Of a stretch of 64,000 bases of DNA, positions 34,750 to 46,127 are shown in pieces. Source of the stretch: Terramyces sp. JEL0728 (lineage: Eukaryota; Chytridiomycota; Chytridiomycetes; Rhizophydiales; Terramycetaceae); NCBI GenBank assembly GCA_027603945.1, contig JADIIU010000005.1, forward strand, positions 1 to 64,000, in the 5' to 3' direction. Under the pieces are notes generated by a model. The model worked only from the letters and a program-made list of their open reading frames with translations. It was not told the DNA's origin and did no database searches. Position numbers and translations under genes: made by a program. How positions within the stretch are numbered: the stretch's first letter is position 1; each line of letters starts with the position of its first letter.

Positions 34750-35161
34750 TTTGAAGATGAAGAAACGCGGAGAATTTCAAAAGACAATTATTTTTAATTA
34801 TTCCATGTGTTAATCAGATTATGCTCAAGTATTGCGCAATCTTTTCACAAGTTTCTAATGAATTTGGCGGGACACTGGAAATATTATCTGCCTAATAAAA
34901 GTCTTATTTTTCTGCTAGGCGGTGGTTGAAATTTGATTATCTGATTAGGATTTGAACCAGCCGTTTCAGGAACTTACTGCAATAATATCACACTCGTAAA
35001 TAAGCTCCGAAATCAATAGATGCAAGGTCAGTGCAACTTTTTTATTTTGCCAACTCTTATTTCTTATTAGTACATCTCCGTGCAGATTAAATTAATTTAG
35101 CACATCAAAATATTTACTCGGTTCGGGTAATCCAAGTTTCCGTTTTTCCAAAAATAAATTC
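34750..35161. other. Intergenic region between SOD2 and ABCC genes
   Basis: A 412-base divergent spacer, one of the longer ones here. It is AT-rich. I see no coding frame with family character, no tRNA-like TTCGA arm, and no repeat. It presumably holds both promoters. Confidence 0.5.
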
Positions 35162-38100
35162 ATGGATCTGCTTGGCTGGTCTTTGGGCCTTGACGGGATT
35201 GCAATTCTTATTATACTTATTGCCGGATACTTGTTAGACAAACCTAGTGGGTATGATACAATCGATTCTAATGCAAATCAAATGATTGAAAATCGATTGA
35301 GGAAATTATACTATTATCAGCTTATTTCGTCCATTATACAGTTCGGATTGAACGGATATTTATCGTCCAGATTACTTTCAGCGTCTATACTTTTCAATTG
35401 TGCTCTGGCGGGGATTATGATTAGTTGGGTATCTAAGAATTAATGTAGGTTGTGCTTGGATTACAGTTTCATAAATTGAATCGACAAGGAACCAATATTA
35501 ACGGCCACATGACAGTATTCATGTTTCTATTGATCAACTGCGGGTCAGTAGCATTACTCTATTACAATTTCTTTTTTGAATTTGCACAGCCAATGCAAAT
35601 TATTATCGTTGCAGTATTTGTAGTAAATACCATCAATTTATTTGTTATCGGATTGTTTAATACGAGATTGGAAGAAGATGACACGCAAATGGTATCCAAA
35701 AATAATGCTAGATTTCAAAAGAAAAGGGAGCTTCCTTATTCTCTTTGTTTTTGTTTTCATGGCTTACACCGCTTGTCGTTGAGGGGTACAAGTGTCCTAT
35801 TGAACAACGAAATATTTGGCTTTTGACTAAAGAAGATGAGTGCAAGACGGTGTTGGGTGAATATGCAGAGTTGAAAGGCGACAGGTTCTTGATTTTAACG
35901 TTAGATTGATGCACAAGATATTCGGAATGAACAGTCACTACATTATTTATCAATATGCCTGTGCTCTGTCAAATATCGTCCTGACATTTTCCGCTCCGTA
36001 TTATTTGTATCAGATTGTCACTTATATCCAGTCTAATCAACCTCGGATTGGGCTGCTCCCATATGTATTTGGATTGTTTGGATGTTCTCTATTTAAAGCC
36101 GTAACTGATGGACAAGTTTAACTGTTTTAATGTAGATGAACTTTTATTCAAGAAGAGTGGGTCTCAGAGCTAGGATTGTGCTAACTGATGAAATTTACAG
36201 GAAATGTCTGCACAGAATCCAATCTTCAGACCTGGAAGCTGCCTCTCTTGGAAATATTGTTACGTTAATGAGTGTTGATTTGGAGCGTATTCGAGAATTC
36301 TTTGGCATGTCGCACAATTTAATGTTTATTCTACCGTCATCTTTAGTTATTGCGATCGCATCGTTATTCTTTGTGCTGGGATGGTCTGCAATTGTTGGCA
36401 TCCTTTTGATTGCTATCTTGACACCAGCAACTTCTTTTCTTGGAAAGCGAATTCTAAAGCATCAGACCGCCTTGCTCAAAAATACTGATTCAAGGGTATC
36501 GAAAATCAATGAGCTGTTGCAAGGTAATTTTGTTTAATAGCAGGGATAAGGATTGTAAAGTACTTTGCATGGGAATCTTATTTTGGAGGTATGGTTACGG
36601 AATCTAGGGAAAAGGAATTAAACTCTTATGTACAACTTTGGTCCTATCAAATCGGGTTTTCTACAATAGGGAGTGCCAGTGGGATTTTGGTTATCTTTTC
36701 CACCTTTGCAATCTATACATTGGTCGCCGGGAAAACGCTAGATGCCGCAACTGCCTTCACTGCTATCAACTTGTTCAAAGTGGTGAATGAATTTTTGGTC
36801 GAATTGCCGTCCGAAACAATGAACTGGTTCAAAGCTTGGGTTTCAATGAAGAGAGTGTGGAAATACCTGGAAGAAGAAGAATTACCTCAGTTTTCCCAAG
36901 AAGATGTGTTTAATGACCAGCCAGATTTTATTGGATTCAAAAATGCGGAATTTTGCTATTATGGAGATCAAAATCCAGATAAATTCAAACTGTTTGATTT
37001 GGATGTTGAATTTCCTGCTGGAAAACTTTCGTTAATTGCCGGACCAACTGGAAGCGGAAAGACTAGTTTGTTACAAGCTCTGCTGGGCGAGATGCAGTTG
37101 ACTTCTGGATCGTTTAATCTAAAGAATCACGAGAAAACTTCAGTTGCGTATGTTGCCCAGACAGCTTGGCTATTAAATGCTTCAATCAGAGACAACATTT
37201 TATTTGGCGAACCATATGACTTTGAAAGATATATTAGAGTTGTCTACGCTTGCGCTCTAGCACAGGATTTTATGATATTACCTGGTGGCGATTTAACAGA
37301 AATCGGAGAAAAGGGAATAAATCTTTCCGGAGGGCAAAAGCAGCGGATTTCTCTTGCGAGGGCTTGCTATTCTTCTTCGGCAGTCATCTTATTGGATGAT
37401 CCTTTATCCGCGGTTGACGCGCCAACTGCAAAGATTCTCTTGAAGAAGGCTATTCTAGAACAATTAGCAGGTAGAACCGTTATCCTAGTTTCCCATGCAG
37501 TAAAACTGGTTGCAAACTATGCGGATTATATAGTGCTCATGAAAAACGGAGCTATTGAATATAAAGGGACTGCGTTGGAAGCTTATGACTCTAATACTCT
37601 ATCAGATCAGGATTTATCTCCAACTGAAGCTGATGGGGATCATTCGCATCTCCTAGAAACAGAAATCTTCCCAATTCAGCGCGAAGACAGTGCAACCCAG
37701 CTTATTGAAAAGGAAAAGAAAGCCGTTGGTGCAGTCGAATGGAGTACGTATTTCCTGTACTTTAAAGGCTGTGGCGGGTATACCTTTATCGTGTTTTTTG
37801 CACTCAGCTTCATACTTGCATCTGGGTCAAAGGTACTTAATGATTGGTGGCTAAAGATTTGGACTGATCACAACAACGCAGTCTCCAAAGATCCAAATCC
37901 GGCTGGCAGCGATTCGTCGTTTTATATCATAATCTATGCAATCTGTGGAGCGGGGGTTGTGGTTGCGAAAAACATCCAAACCATTTCTGTTCTAGCTGGA
38001 TCGTTATGGGCATCGAGGTACTTGCACTCGGAACTGCTTCATTCAATTCTGTATTCGCCATTAAGATTCTTTGATACAACACCAATTGGAAGAGTATTGA

Positions 38101-39518
38101 ACAGGTTCTCCAAGGATATTGAGAGTGTAGATGCGGACGTTATGGATTATATGCGGATATTTATGGAAAAGATTGTCCTCTCTCTAACCACTGTGGTTGT
38201 CATTGCCTCGATCATTCCAGAATTTTTGCTGCTTGCGCCGATAATTTTGTGGATTTATTCTTATATTGCAAAGTATTACTTGGCGTCCGCAAGAGAATTG
38301 AAGAGATTGAATTCCGTTACTCGCAGTCCAATCTACTCTCATTTTGCAGAAACTTTGGCGGGTGTTGTGACTATCCGAGCTTACAATTTGATATCAAAAT
38401 TTTGTGATATCAATTTAGCCCACATTGACGAAAACCAAAAGCCTGGATTCTTCATGCGGGCTCTCGTTAGATGGATTTCTGTCCAAACCGATGTCATTTC
38501 ATCCATACTGGTCTGTTTTGTGGGTATCTCGATTATCATAACACCGACAAATGCAGGATCTGCAGCTCTAATCATCACTTATGTGCTTGAATTTTCAAAA
38601 GCGTTGATGTGGGCTGTCAGAAAGCATGTCGATGTAGAAATTGGAATGAACTCTGTCGAAAGGGTTCATGAGTATATCGGCATACCACAAGAGCCTGCCG
38701 GGATCATTGAAAGCCATCGACCTGGTAGCAGCTGGCCTGAACATGGAGCTGTGGAGGTGAAGGATCTGTCGCTGCGATATTCACCAGAAATGCCTGATGT
38801 CCTGCACAATCTTTCGTTTTCTATAGCAGGCGGTGAAAAGATAGCAGTCGTTGGCAGGACTGGCGCAGGGAAATCCACTTTATCGCTTGCATTCTTTAGA
38901 ATTCTTTCTTGTACTTCCGGGTCGATCACCATCGATGGAATTGATATCTCAGCCATAGGGCTGTATGATTTGCGGTCAAAGTTGACCATCATCCCTCAAG
39001 ATCCAGTCCTGTTTAACGGAACTGTCCGCACAAACCTGGATCCAATGAGCAAATACAACGATGCTCAGATCTGGGAAGCACTCGGCAGAGTCAACTTTAT
39101 GGATTCCATTCAAAGCATCAGCAGCGAATCCGACCAAGCTTTTTCATTAGAAAGCCCAGTGATGGAAAACGGATCCAACTTTTCTCAGGGGCAGCGCCAA
39201 CTGCTTTGTCTTGCCAGAGCACTCCTCCAGTCAAACAAAATCATCATCTTGGACGAAGCAACCGCGTCCGTTGACCATAATACCGACCAGCACATCCAAA
39301 ATGTAATCCGCCAAGAGTTTATAAAGAGCACCGTTATCTGCATTGCACATAGACTTCGAACAGTGATCGACTATGACAAAGTGCTTGTTTTGGAGAAGGG
39401 CAGCTTGGTGGAATTCGCAACCCCATTTGAACTGCTGGAACAAGGCGGCCACTTTAAAGATATGTGCATGGAATCGGGCGAGTATGAATATCTACATCAA
39501 GCTGCGCAGATAAGGTGA
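35162..39518 (+). CDS. ABCC (MRP-type) full-size ABC transporter
   Basis: Spliced product of 1418 residues from six exons; all five introns are exactly 20 nt. It exports conjugated organic anions or metals, typically into the vacuole or out of the cell. Order: five N-terminal helices (TMD0, residues 1-180), linker with SLFSLFLFSWLTPLVVEGY, TMD1, NBD1 (Walker A GPTGSGKTS, signature LSGGQKQR, Walker B ILLDDPLSAVDA), TMD2, NBD2 (GRTGAGKST, degenerate signature FSQGQRQ, ILDEATASVD). NBD1 has Asp where the catalytic Glu sits in Walker B (LDDP), as usual for ABCC, so NBD2 carries the main hydrolysis site. The last 975 residues are one exon. The presence of TMD0 places it with long MRPs such as YCF1. 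Confidence 0.95.
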
Positions 39519-39628
39519 GATCTAATATTTCAGAGTGGATGAATATAAATATTCTTTTAATAAATCAATTTTCATCCAGACTTGCACTTTTGTTTTTTTT
39601 CACAAACATTCCAGATATAAATTTGGAA

Positions 39629-40609
39629 ATGGAAACCAAGCGGTCTGGTCATTCTCATCTATTTTCAGCCGACTCTAATCAGGAATCCCGTCCAACCTCG
39701 CAGAATTCTATAGATTTTTTTCCAAGCATAGAGACTGTTGAAAGTATACCCTAGCTAACATCAGTGACTGAAGCAACGCCTTCCTCTTATACTGGATCGT
39801 CGTCATCATCGCTAACTTGGATCGCCTGGCACTGCTCATTACCAGGTATGCACAGTTTTACCGTAGGAAACGAATACCTTGTTGATATCCCTGAATGTAA
39901 ATTGATTGTGTAATTTAGCTTGGATAGAAGAAGAATTTAATTTAACTGGACTGTCAAGCATGGTTCCGTTATATTCACTTGCGATCAATATGATTTTAGA
40001 TTTGGAGGACGAGAGTGATTCTGACGATAGCACAGAAGAGTAAATCCTTTTAATATTAGAAGTGAATTGGGAAAGGCATCGAAACTAAGGTTGGTAGTAT
40101 TTAATTCAGAATGATTGAGAGCTCTGCAGAGACTCTATATTCGCTTTTACACCAGAGATTTATCCTCACAAAGGCAGGATTACACTGCTACAAACAACGG
40201 CTGGACGAAGTAGAGTTTGGCGTATGTCCTAGAATAGGATGCGGTGGATGTCCTGTACTCCCTTGTGGATTATCTGACTTACCAGGTGTGGGCACCATGA
40301 AACTGTATTGTCCACGCTGTCAAGACATATACAAGCCTCCCAATGTAACTGCAATTAACATAGATGAAATTCCATACTGTTGACGGCTGTAACTTTGGTA
40401 CTACTTTTTGTCATATGCTATACTTGAACTATCCTGAAAATGTCCCTTCGATAAAGGAAGAAAACTTTGTTCAATCAATCGCGAAATATTCTGTTTATAC
40501 CCCGAAAATATTTGGGTTCAAAGTTTCGCTTGTATCTTCATCTGGACCATCGATGCAATGGCTGCGTTGGAAGGAAGGACTAATAGAAGAAAATGTAGAT
40601 GATGATTAA
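39629..40609 (+). CDS. CKB1: Casein kinase 2 regulatory (beta) subunit
   Basis: Spliced product of 285 residues from seven exons; six introns of 19-22 nt. It forms the dimer that joins two catalytic CK2 subunits. The core matches CK2 beta: SSSLTWIAWHCSLPGNEYLVDIPES, EEEFNLTGLSSMVP, an acidic loop (EDESDSDDSTEE), the zinc-finger pairs CPRIGC and CPRC, LPCGLSDLPG, VDGCNFGTTFCHMLY and PKIFGFKVS. It is unusual in having about 55 Ser-rich residues before the core and a C-terminal tail ending in acidic ENVDDD. One 21-nt intron (before GNEYL) is free of stops and would add seven residues if unspliced. The last 11 bases overlap the maximal open frame of the following ankyrin gene. Confidence 0.93.
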
Positions 40610-40709
40610 TAATAATTATGTATTACCTGTTGCATTACCTTGCCCATTTGTTTACCGATTTCGGTTAAGTCTGCTTTTTTGTCGGGATTCTTTTCTTGGC
40701 AATTTACAG

Positions 40710-42131
40710 ATGTTTGTCAAGTTAGCGAATGAAGCAGAGCTTATCACAGCTTACTTGACTGTGAACGACTACCATCAACTGATTTTTGCAGACAAGAACT
40801 TACACCAGCTGATTCCTAGACTTGGATATAGCCGCTACCTCGAATCCTCGGACCAAATGAAGGTAAAGGATCCTTCCGAGTATATGATCTTACAAGCTCC
40901 AACTATAACGATGGAAATTATTCGGGTTTTAGTCGAAAAGTGCCATTTTGCACAGTTGATTCGATTTCTGAAGAGGAACAAATTATCTCCCGATATGAAA
41001 GGATACATCATGGAAAGGAGTGTGGAGTCTGATGGCAAATTTAACCATTTCTTGGTGCTTGAAATTCTATCTTCAAGGGACTGGATGGAAACAATCGATG
41101 ATGGATGGAAATACTCTCTGTGGATCCGTGCATCGAATCTTGGACAAGAAGATATCATACAAATGCTGATAGAAAATGATTGGGGATCGCCCACTTGCTA
41201 TTTCAACTACCCGTTACGAATGTTTTCACAAATGGGTTATTTGGGACCGTTGAAGCTTGTGCTAGATTCAGGAATTGCATTGGATAAAGAAAACTTGTTT
41301 GAAGCTTTCAAATTGTCCATCAAGCATAGCCATTTCGATATTTTCCAAGAATTAATCCAGTATTTGGATCCTTCAGCCGAAGAAAATAGAGCTCTGAAAT
41401 TGGCTGTTATACATGAGCGGCTGGACTTTATTTCCGTCCTACTTCAAGATAATAGGGTAGACCCATCAATGCAAAACAATAAAATCCTAAATATAGCATG
41501 CAAGCGAGGATTGGTACAAGATGTAAAGCTACTGTTGAACGATAGACGTGTGAATCCTTCAGATAACAACAACTCGTGTATATTGGAAGCTTGCAAGAAT
41601 GGATATGCAGAAATTGTCCGACTTCTTGTTGCGAATCATGTGGATCCAAGTTGTTCAGATAACCTTCCGCTCAGAGTAGCAGTGATCAATAACCATGATA
41701 AAGTAGTCAGAGTTCTTTTGGAGGATCTTCGTGTTGATCCAAATACACATTCCAGCCAACCGTTAATCAGTGCTTGCAAACAAGGCAACCTCGAAATAGT
41801 CAAGTTGCTCTTGGCTAACGGTTGCGATCCAAGTGTTAATTTTAATAGTGGATTATTCTATGCTTCAAAATATGGATACGCACAGATTGTCAACGAGCTT
41901 TTGCAGAATCCGAGGGTTCACCCCAGTGATTACAAGAACGTATGTCTTTTATCTGCAAGCCAGAACGGCCATTCTAGTGTAGTACAAGTATTGCTCAAAG
42001 ATGGCAGAGTGTATCCCAGCAGGAAAAGCATTGACTATGCCAAAAGGAACGGGCATTTCCATTTGTCAGCTTTACTAGAACAAGAAAGAAATGTGCGCAA
42101 CTGCAGCTCTTTTCTCAGAGCCTCATACTAA
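40710..42131 (+). CDS. Ankyrin-repeat protein, uncharacterised
   Basis: A 473-residue protein in one exon with no intron seen, which is unusual in this window. From about residue 180 to the end the sequence is a series of about nine ankyrin-like repeats with a distinctive lineage-type consensus (ACKRGLVQDVKLLLNDRRVNPSDNNN; ACKNGYAEIVRLLV; LLEDLRVDPNTHSSQPLISACKQGNLEIVKLLL). The first 170 residues are not repeats and might be a degenerate F-box-like or other domain. Ankyrin proteins of this RVxPS-x-NN style are often lineage-expanded in protists and early fungi, known from general experience and not shown here. The frame is open back to 40599, which would add 37 residues, including a hydrophobic patch, and overlap CK2 beta. 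Confidence 0.8.
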   Translation: MFVKLANEAELITAYLTVNDYHQLIFADKNLHQLIPRLGYSRYLESSDQMKVKDPSEYMILQAPTITMEIIRVLVEKCHFAQLIRFLKRNKLSPDMKGYIMERSVESDGKFNHFLVLEILSSRDWMETIDDGWKYSLWIRASNLGQEDIIQMLIENDWGSPTCYFNYPLRMFSQMGYLGPLKLVLDSGIALDKENLFEAFKLSIKHSHFDIFQELIQYLDPSAEENRALKLAVIHERLDFISVLLQDNRVDPSMQNNKILNIACKRGLVQDVKLLLNDRRVNPSDNNNSCILEACKNGYAEIVRLLVANHVDPSCSDNLPLRVAVINNHDKVVRVLLEDLRVDPNTHSSQPLISACKQGNLEIVKLLLANGCDPSVNFNSGLFYASKYGYAQIVNELLQNPRVHPSDYKNVCLLSASQNGHSSVVQVLLKDGRVYPSRKSIDYAKRNGHFHLSALLEQERNVRNCSSFLRASY

Positions 42132-42159
42132 TATACCTCATTTAAACTTTGTACAAGAT

Positions 42160-42955
42160 TTATTCGCCCCTTTGTCCCACATAATCAGGGTTTAGTTCGT
42201 AAAACCCAGCGTGCTCCCCCTTTTTGTTCAAGATACAGACTTCTGCAAGGATTTCTTTCAGCCAAGCTTGAGGTTGATTGGTTCTAGAATTAAATGTTAG
42301 GTACTTGTCAGCAAGTTGCTTGAATGAATAATATTGCTTAGCTTCAAACATCCCAAATAAGATATCTAACAGAGGATCTTTATCCATTCTTTCCTTCTTA
42401 TCTGCCAGCCCTAATATTATCAGAGAGCAACCTCGCTTTTTAGGTCCAAACTTGTGAGAATCCCATCCGTTCTGGCCGGTAGCAACCAGCGAACTCTTTT
42501 TGGCTTCGCGATCGTCAATGGTAACTATCTTTCTCTTTTTTTCTGCAGCCGATATTTCTGTTCGCGCTTTCATAATTCTCCTGTAATCTTCATCGATAAT
42601 TGGCGTGATGGTTGCTTCATGCTCTACTTTGCCCGCAACCTGATATTAGAAATAGTTGCCTCTACAGCTTTCCCTTGGCTGTTTTCGGTAAAAACATATT
42701 CATTTTTCGGTTTCAAAGAGTTTAGTTTCTAATTAATTAAAAAAGTACAAGATTGTAACTCTTTGGGACTGGAATTTCACTCTCTCCGAATTCTGGAACA
42801 CTAATCGTCATTTGATTTTCATTATAAATACGAATTCTCCCCAGCTCTACTCCTGAATCTTGTACTTGCTGCCAACGATCTGCCAAGAAGGATGGTATTT
42901 TGACTAGCCACACCTTCCTATCTCGTTGGTCAATGTTGAATTCTTCTTCATCCAT
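42160..42955 (-). CDS. TFG2: Transcription factor IIF beta subunit (RAP30/TFG2)
   Basis: Spliced product of 249 residues from three exons (introns 20 and 26 nt), the same length as human RAP30. It binds RNA polymerase II with TFIIF alpha and helps recruit it to promoters. The N-terminal dimerisation fold has DRKVWLVKIPSFLADRWQQV and GRIRIYN. The middle has ENSQGKAVAGKVEHEATITPI (after removal of the 26-nt intron) and DEDYRRIMKARTE. The C-terminal winged helix has LLDILFGMFEAKQYYSFKQLADKYL, QPQAWLKEILAEVCILNKKG and ELNPDY. Its 3' end converges with the ankyrin gene (28 bases); its start is 56 bases from that of TBCE on the other strand. Confidence 0.92.
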
Positions 42956-43011
42956 CTAGAGTGTTCTGAGGAAAGAAATTTCACTCCATTGTGGCTTTTG
43001 TCCAGATCACC

Positions 43012-44507
43012 ATGACTCTTGAATCTATGGAATTTGAAAAGCCAATTGTAAATGACAGAGTGGTTGTTGACGGATTTGCTTGTACAGTGAAATATATCGG
43101 ACAAATTCAAGGCAAGAAAGGCACTTGGTTGGGAGTTGAGTGGGATGATGCCAGCAGAGGTTTTTGTGGATTAACATAGGTAGTAGAATATTAATAGTAG
43201 GCAAGCATTCTGGAGCTTTTAACGGTGTTAAATACTTTGAAACCAGCACCGAAAATGCAGGATCGTTTCTAGCTGAATCCAAAGCATTTGAATTTGGAGT
43301 ATCCTTCAGTAAGGCACTTGCTCAAAAGTATTTAAAGACGCAAGATGAAAAGGTGATGCGCTGGGGCAATAAAGTTGTGGAAACTGTTGGGTGGAATAAG
43401 ATGAATGCGAAAATATCCAATCTGAAAGAGTTGCGTGAAATTGGATTGGCAGGATTGAACATTCGAGAAAAGGGAGAGTCAGTGGAGCTTCCCAATGTAG
43501 AGGATCTCGATTTGTCTAGAAATTTATTGCAATCAATGGAAGCAATTCAAGATATCGCGAAAGACCTGCCAAGTATTCGCATTTTGCGTCTGAATAGAAA
43601 TAGACTTCAGTTCGATTTGATGGGTGATGGCTTCAAGAACGTCCGCATCCTTACGCTAATTGGTACAAAGTGCAATTGGGGGAATATTTTGTCCATTGAG
43701 CCGCATATTCCCCTCTTGGAAGAACTACATTTGGGGTCTAATGAAATCAGTGAACTGTCTAAACCAGAGGCAAAGCAGTTTGCAAATCTTAAAGTTCTAA
43801 ATTTGGAAGACAACAAACTCAAAACTTGGAATGAAATTCTAAACCTGGAAGACTTGTCAATTACTACACTATCTCTCCAAAATAACCAAATACAAGAAAT
43901 CCGTAGAACTGCCGGATTTAAAGAATTGTGCGTTCTTTACCTTAAAGGAAATCAAATCTCGTCATGGAAAGATTTAAGCACATTGAATGAATATAACGTT
44001 ACTGAGCTCCGAATTGGATACAACCCAATAGCTGAATCAATCAATGTCACCTATAGACTGATGATTCTTACTGCAAGACTATCCAAAGTCAAAGTGCTTG
44101 AAGGGAGCTTGATTACTGTCCTTGATAGAAGGGATGCTGAATGCTACTACCTTAACCAAGCCCATGAAGATATTGACAAACCAGATTTCAAAGAACTACA
44201 CCCACGATACGACGAGCTGTGTGAAATTCATGGAACACCAGCAACTGTCAAAATTGAAAAAACTGTCGGGGATGGGTTGATCAAAGTAGTACTAAAAGGT
44301 GACAAAGAAGTGGAAAAGAAGGTTCACAAGAAATTGGCGGGCAGAATGCTGAAGAGCGTAGTTGCGCGAAGTTGCTACACTCAGTGGCAAAAAGTGATGA
44401 AGAGAAAATTGGTTTTGATTCAAGGAGGGTTGGAAATTGTAGTTGACGACTTGAGAGATTTGGATTTTTATGAAGTTCAAGACGGCGACGTATTTTACTT
44501 GAAATAA
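43012..44507 (+). CDS. TBCE: Tubulin-folding cofactor E
   Basis: Spliced product of 484 residues. It works with cofactors C and D to fold and recycle alpha-tubulin. The N-terminal CAP-Gly domain reads GKKGTWLGVEWDDASRG then, after splicing, KHSGAFNGVKYF, giving the full GKHxG-x-NGVxYF signature that binds tubulin tails. Leucine-rich repeats follow (about residues 110-350, e.g. LEELHLGSNEISELS, LKVLNLEDNKLKTW). A C-terminal ubiquitin-like domain ends LRDLDFYEVQDGDVFYLK. The break in the CAP-Gly domain is 41 nt, which splits into two complete introns lying back to back (43160-43179 and 43180-43200). The start at 43012 is the first ATG of the conserved frame. Confidence 0.95.
43160..43200 (+). 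other. Two abutting introns (20 + 21 nt) with no exon between
   Basis: The interval reads as GTTTTTGTGGATTAACATAG followed at once by a second unit starting GTAGTAGAAT and ending TTAATAGTAG. Each unit alone has the length, donor, branch-like TTAAY and TAG end of other introns in the window. After the first is removed, the second is placed at exactly the same exon junction (AGA G / GC AAG). Confidence 0.75.
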
Positions 44508-44552
44508 ATGGTTGTTTCTATTAGTCGCTTAACAATATTAATCTATTATCAT

Positions 44553-45911
44553 TTATTCAGAATTTGTATAACTCGACCTTTCAAGATTTTCAACCCTATC
44601 AACAAAAGAAAGTGGATTATTGGAGTCTTCTTTGGGCAAATTTTTGAGTGCACCTGAAGGTGTAAACGCATCTGATTTGCTGCTGCCAAAGGTGCGCTGC
44701 TCGATGGCAACTAGCCGTCTATTCAAATCTGTCAGTGCTAATCCAAACTTTTCTCCATATTGAGCCTGCATGTCTCTGAAATGCGATCGGACTAACCCCT
44801 CAATCATTTGACCGCTAGATGATAAAGTATATAATAAAGTTGCGGATTTACGAATTTGCTCTTTCAATTGTGTTTGCAAGCGAGCAGTTTGTTCATTATT
44901 ATCATAAATCTGCTCCATGGCATTCATAAATTGCTGCCTATGAGAATTAGTCGTGGTAGTTGGGGATGGCAATCGTGATGGCTGGGATAATGGATGAGCG
45001 GACTGCGTTTGCATTTCGTATCCTCTTGGTTTTGGTAACTCGCGAGTTGGGAACTCTGACCTTGGCGAAACTAACTGTTCGATGCTGTTCAGTCCATTTT
45101 GGGGTTTCTTGATGTTCAATCTCAGCCCAGATTGACCAGAATCAGGGTGAGCAGAGACAGCAGAACCTCCTAATATTAGTCGAATTAATACTCGTTCTGG
45201 AATCAATGATAGCTTGTTGCTGTTGCTTTAATTTATAACTTGATTTCATTTGCTCCAAAATAACAGAATTATTTTCCAATTTCTCTGAAAATCTTGTGTC
45301 AATTGACAATCTCTTATTTCTTGGTTTGGCAGACTTTGGTTCCTTTTCCTCGCCATTTTCCGATTCAGCTGATCTTTTTGTTCTGTAATTAACGAGAATT
45401 ACCCTCTCTCTGGTGAATATTCAGCTAAATTTGTACGCTGTTCCGGAATGTATTGCGAGACAGTCATCTGCACTGTAGTTTCGCTCTTGGTGTGCAAAAC
45501 CAATCCGTCAAGCGAAGATAAAAACAGCTTGGCACCGCCTTTAACAACATCATCGGCAGAAATCTTTGCTAATGCGCCTAATTGCAGGTTTCCAATAGTC
45601 TCTGCGATTTGCTTCAATGCTTCGCTTGGGATATAAATCGTCTTGGTTTGTACATCCTGATAAACAACTGATTGGATTGATGATAGATGGCGAACTACTG
45701 ATGCGGTCTTGAAGAATAGCAAATTAAGTGCGTCTGAAGTGAAAAATGTTCCCGATGGGAAAGTGAAAATATCAACGGGTTTCCCTTGTATTATGCCAAT
45801 TGGAGTGATATTCACTGAGGTTGAATAATAATTACCTTGCACTTGCTTTGAAGATGGATTCGTAATCACTGATGCAAGCATGTTCAGTGGGGATTCGCTT
45901 GCGGATGACAT
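44553..45911 (-). CDS. Unknown protein, possibly nuclear, with C-terminal coiled coil
   Basis: Spliced product of 438 residues from three exons (introns 20 and 22 nt). The N-terminal 160 residues look globular (NITPIGIIQGKPVDIFTFPSG, TIYIPSEALKQIAETIGNLQ). Next comes a charged, Lys/Glu-rich linker with nuclear-localisation-like runs (KSAKPRNKR), a Ser/Pro/Thr-rich region (SRLPSPTTTTNSHR), and a coiled coil near residues 300-390 (YDNNEQTARLQTQLKEQIRKSATLL). I do not recognise the globular domain. The layout would suit a transcription or chromatin factor, but no zinc finger, homeobox or other DNA-binding motif is visible. The neighbours (TBCE, a TUG-like protein) give no clue. Confidence 0.7.
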
Positions 45912-46127
45912 TTTTGTTTAAAACTTTTGCACAGACGTTGTGCCTCCTATGCGTGGCGTCAGGGTGGGAACAGTCTGAAAGGTGAAACCTTGGTGTGGAT
46001 AGGGTGGAGAATGTGTAACGGAATTACCGCAAGTTTAGCGTGGATACATTAGGGAGAGTCCTGTTTGACGTGGATATGCAGTAAGATCCTGCCCTAGCTA
46101 ACACAATAAAATAGCATGTCAATTTAT

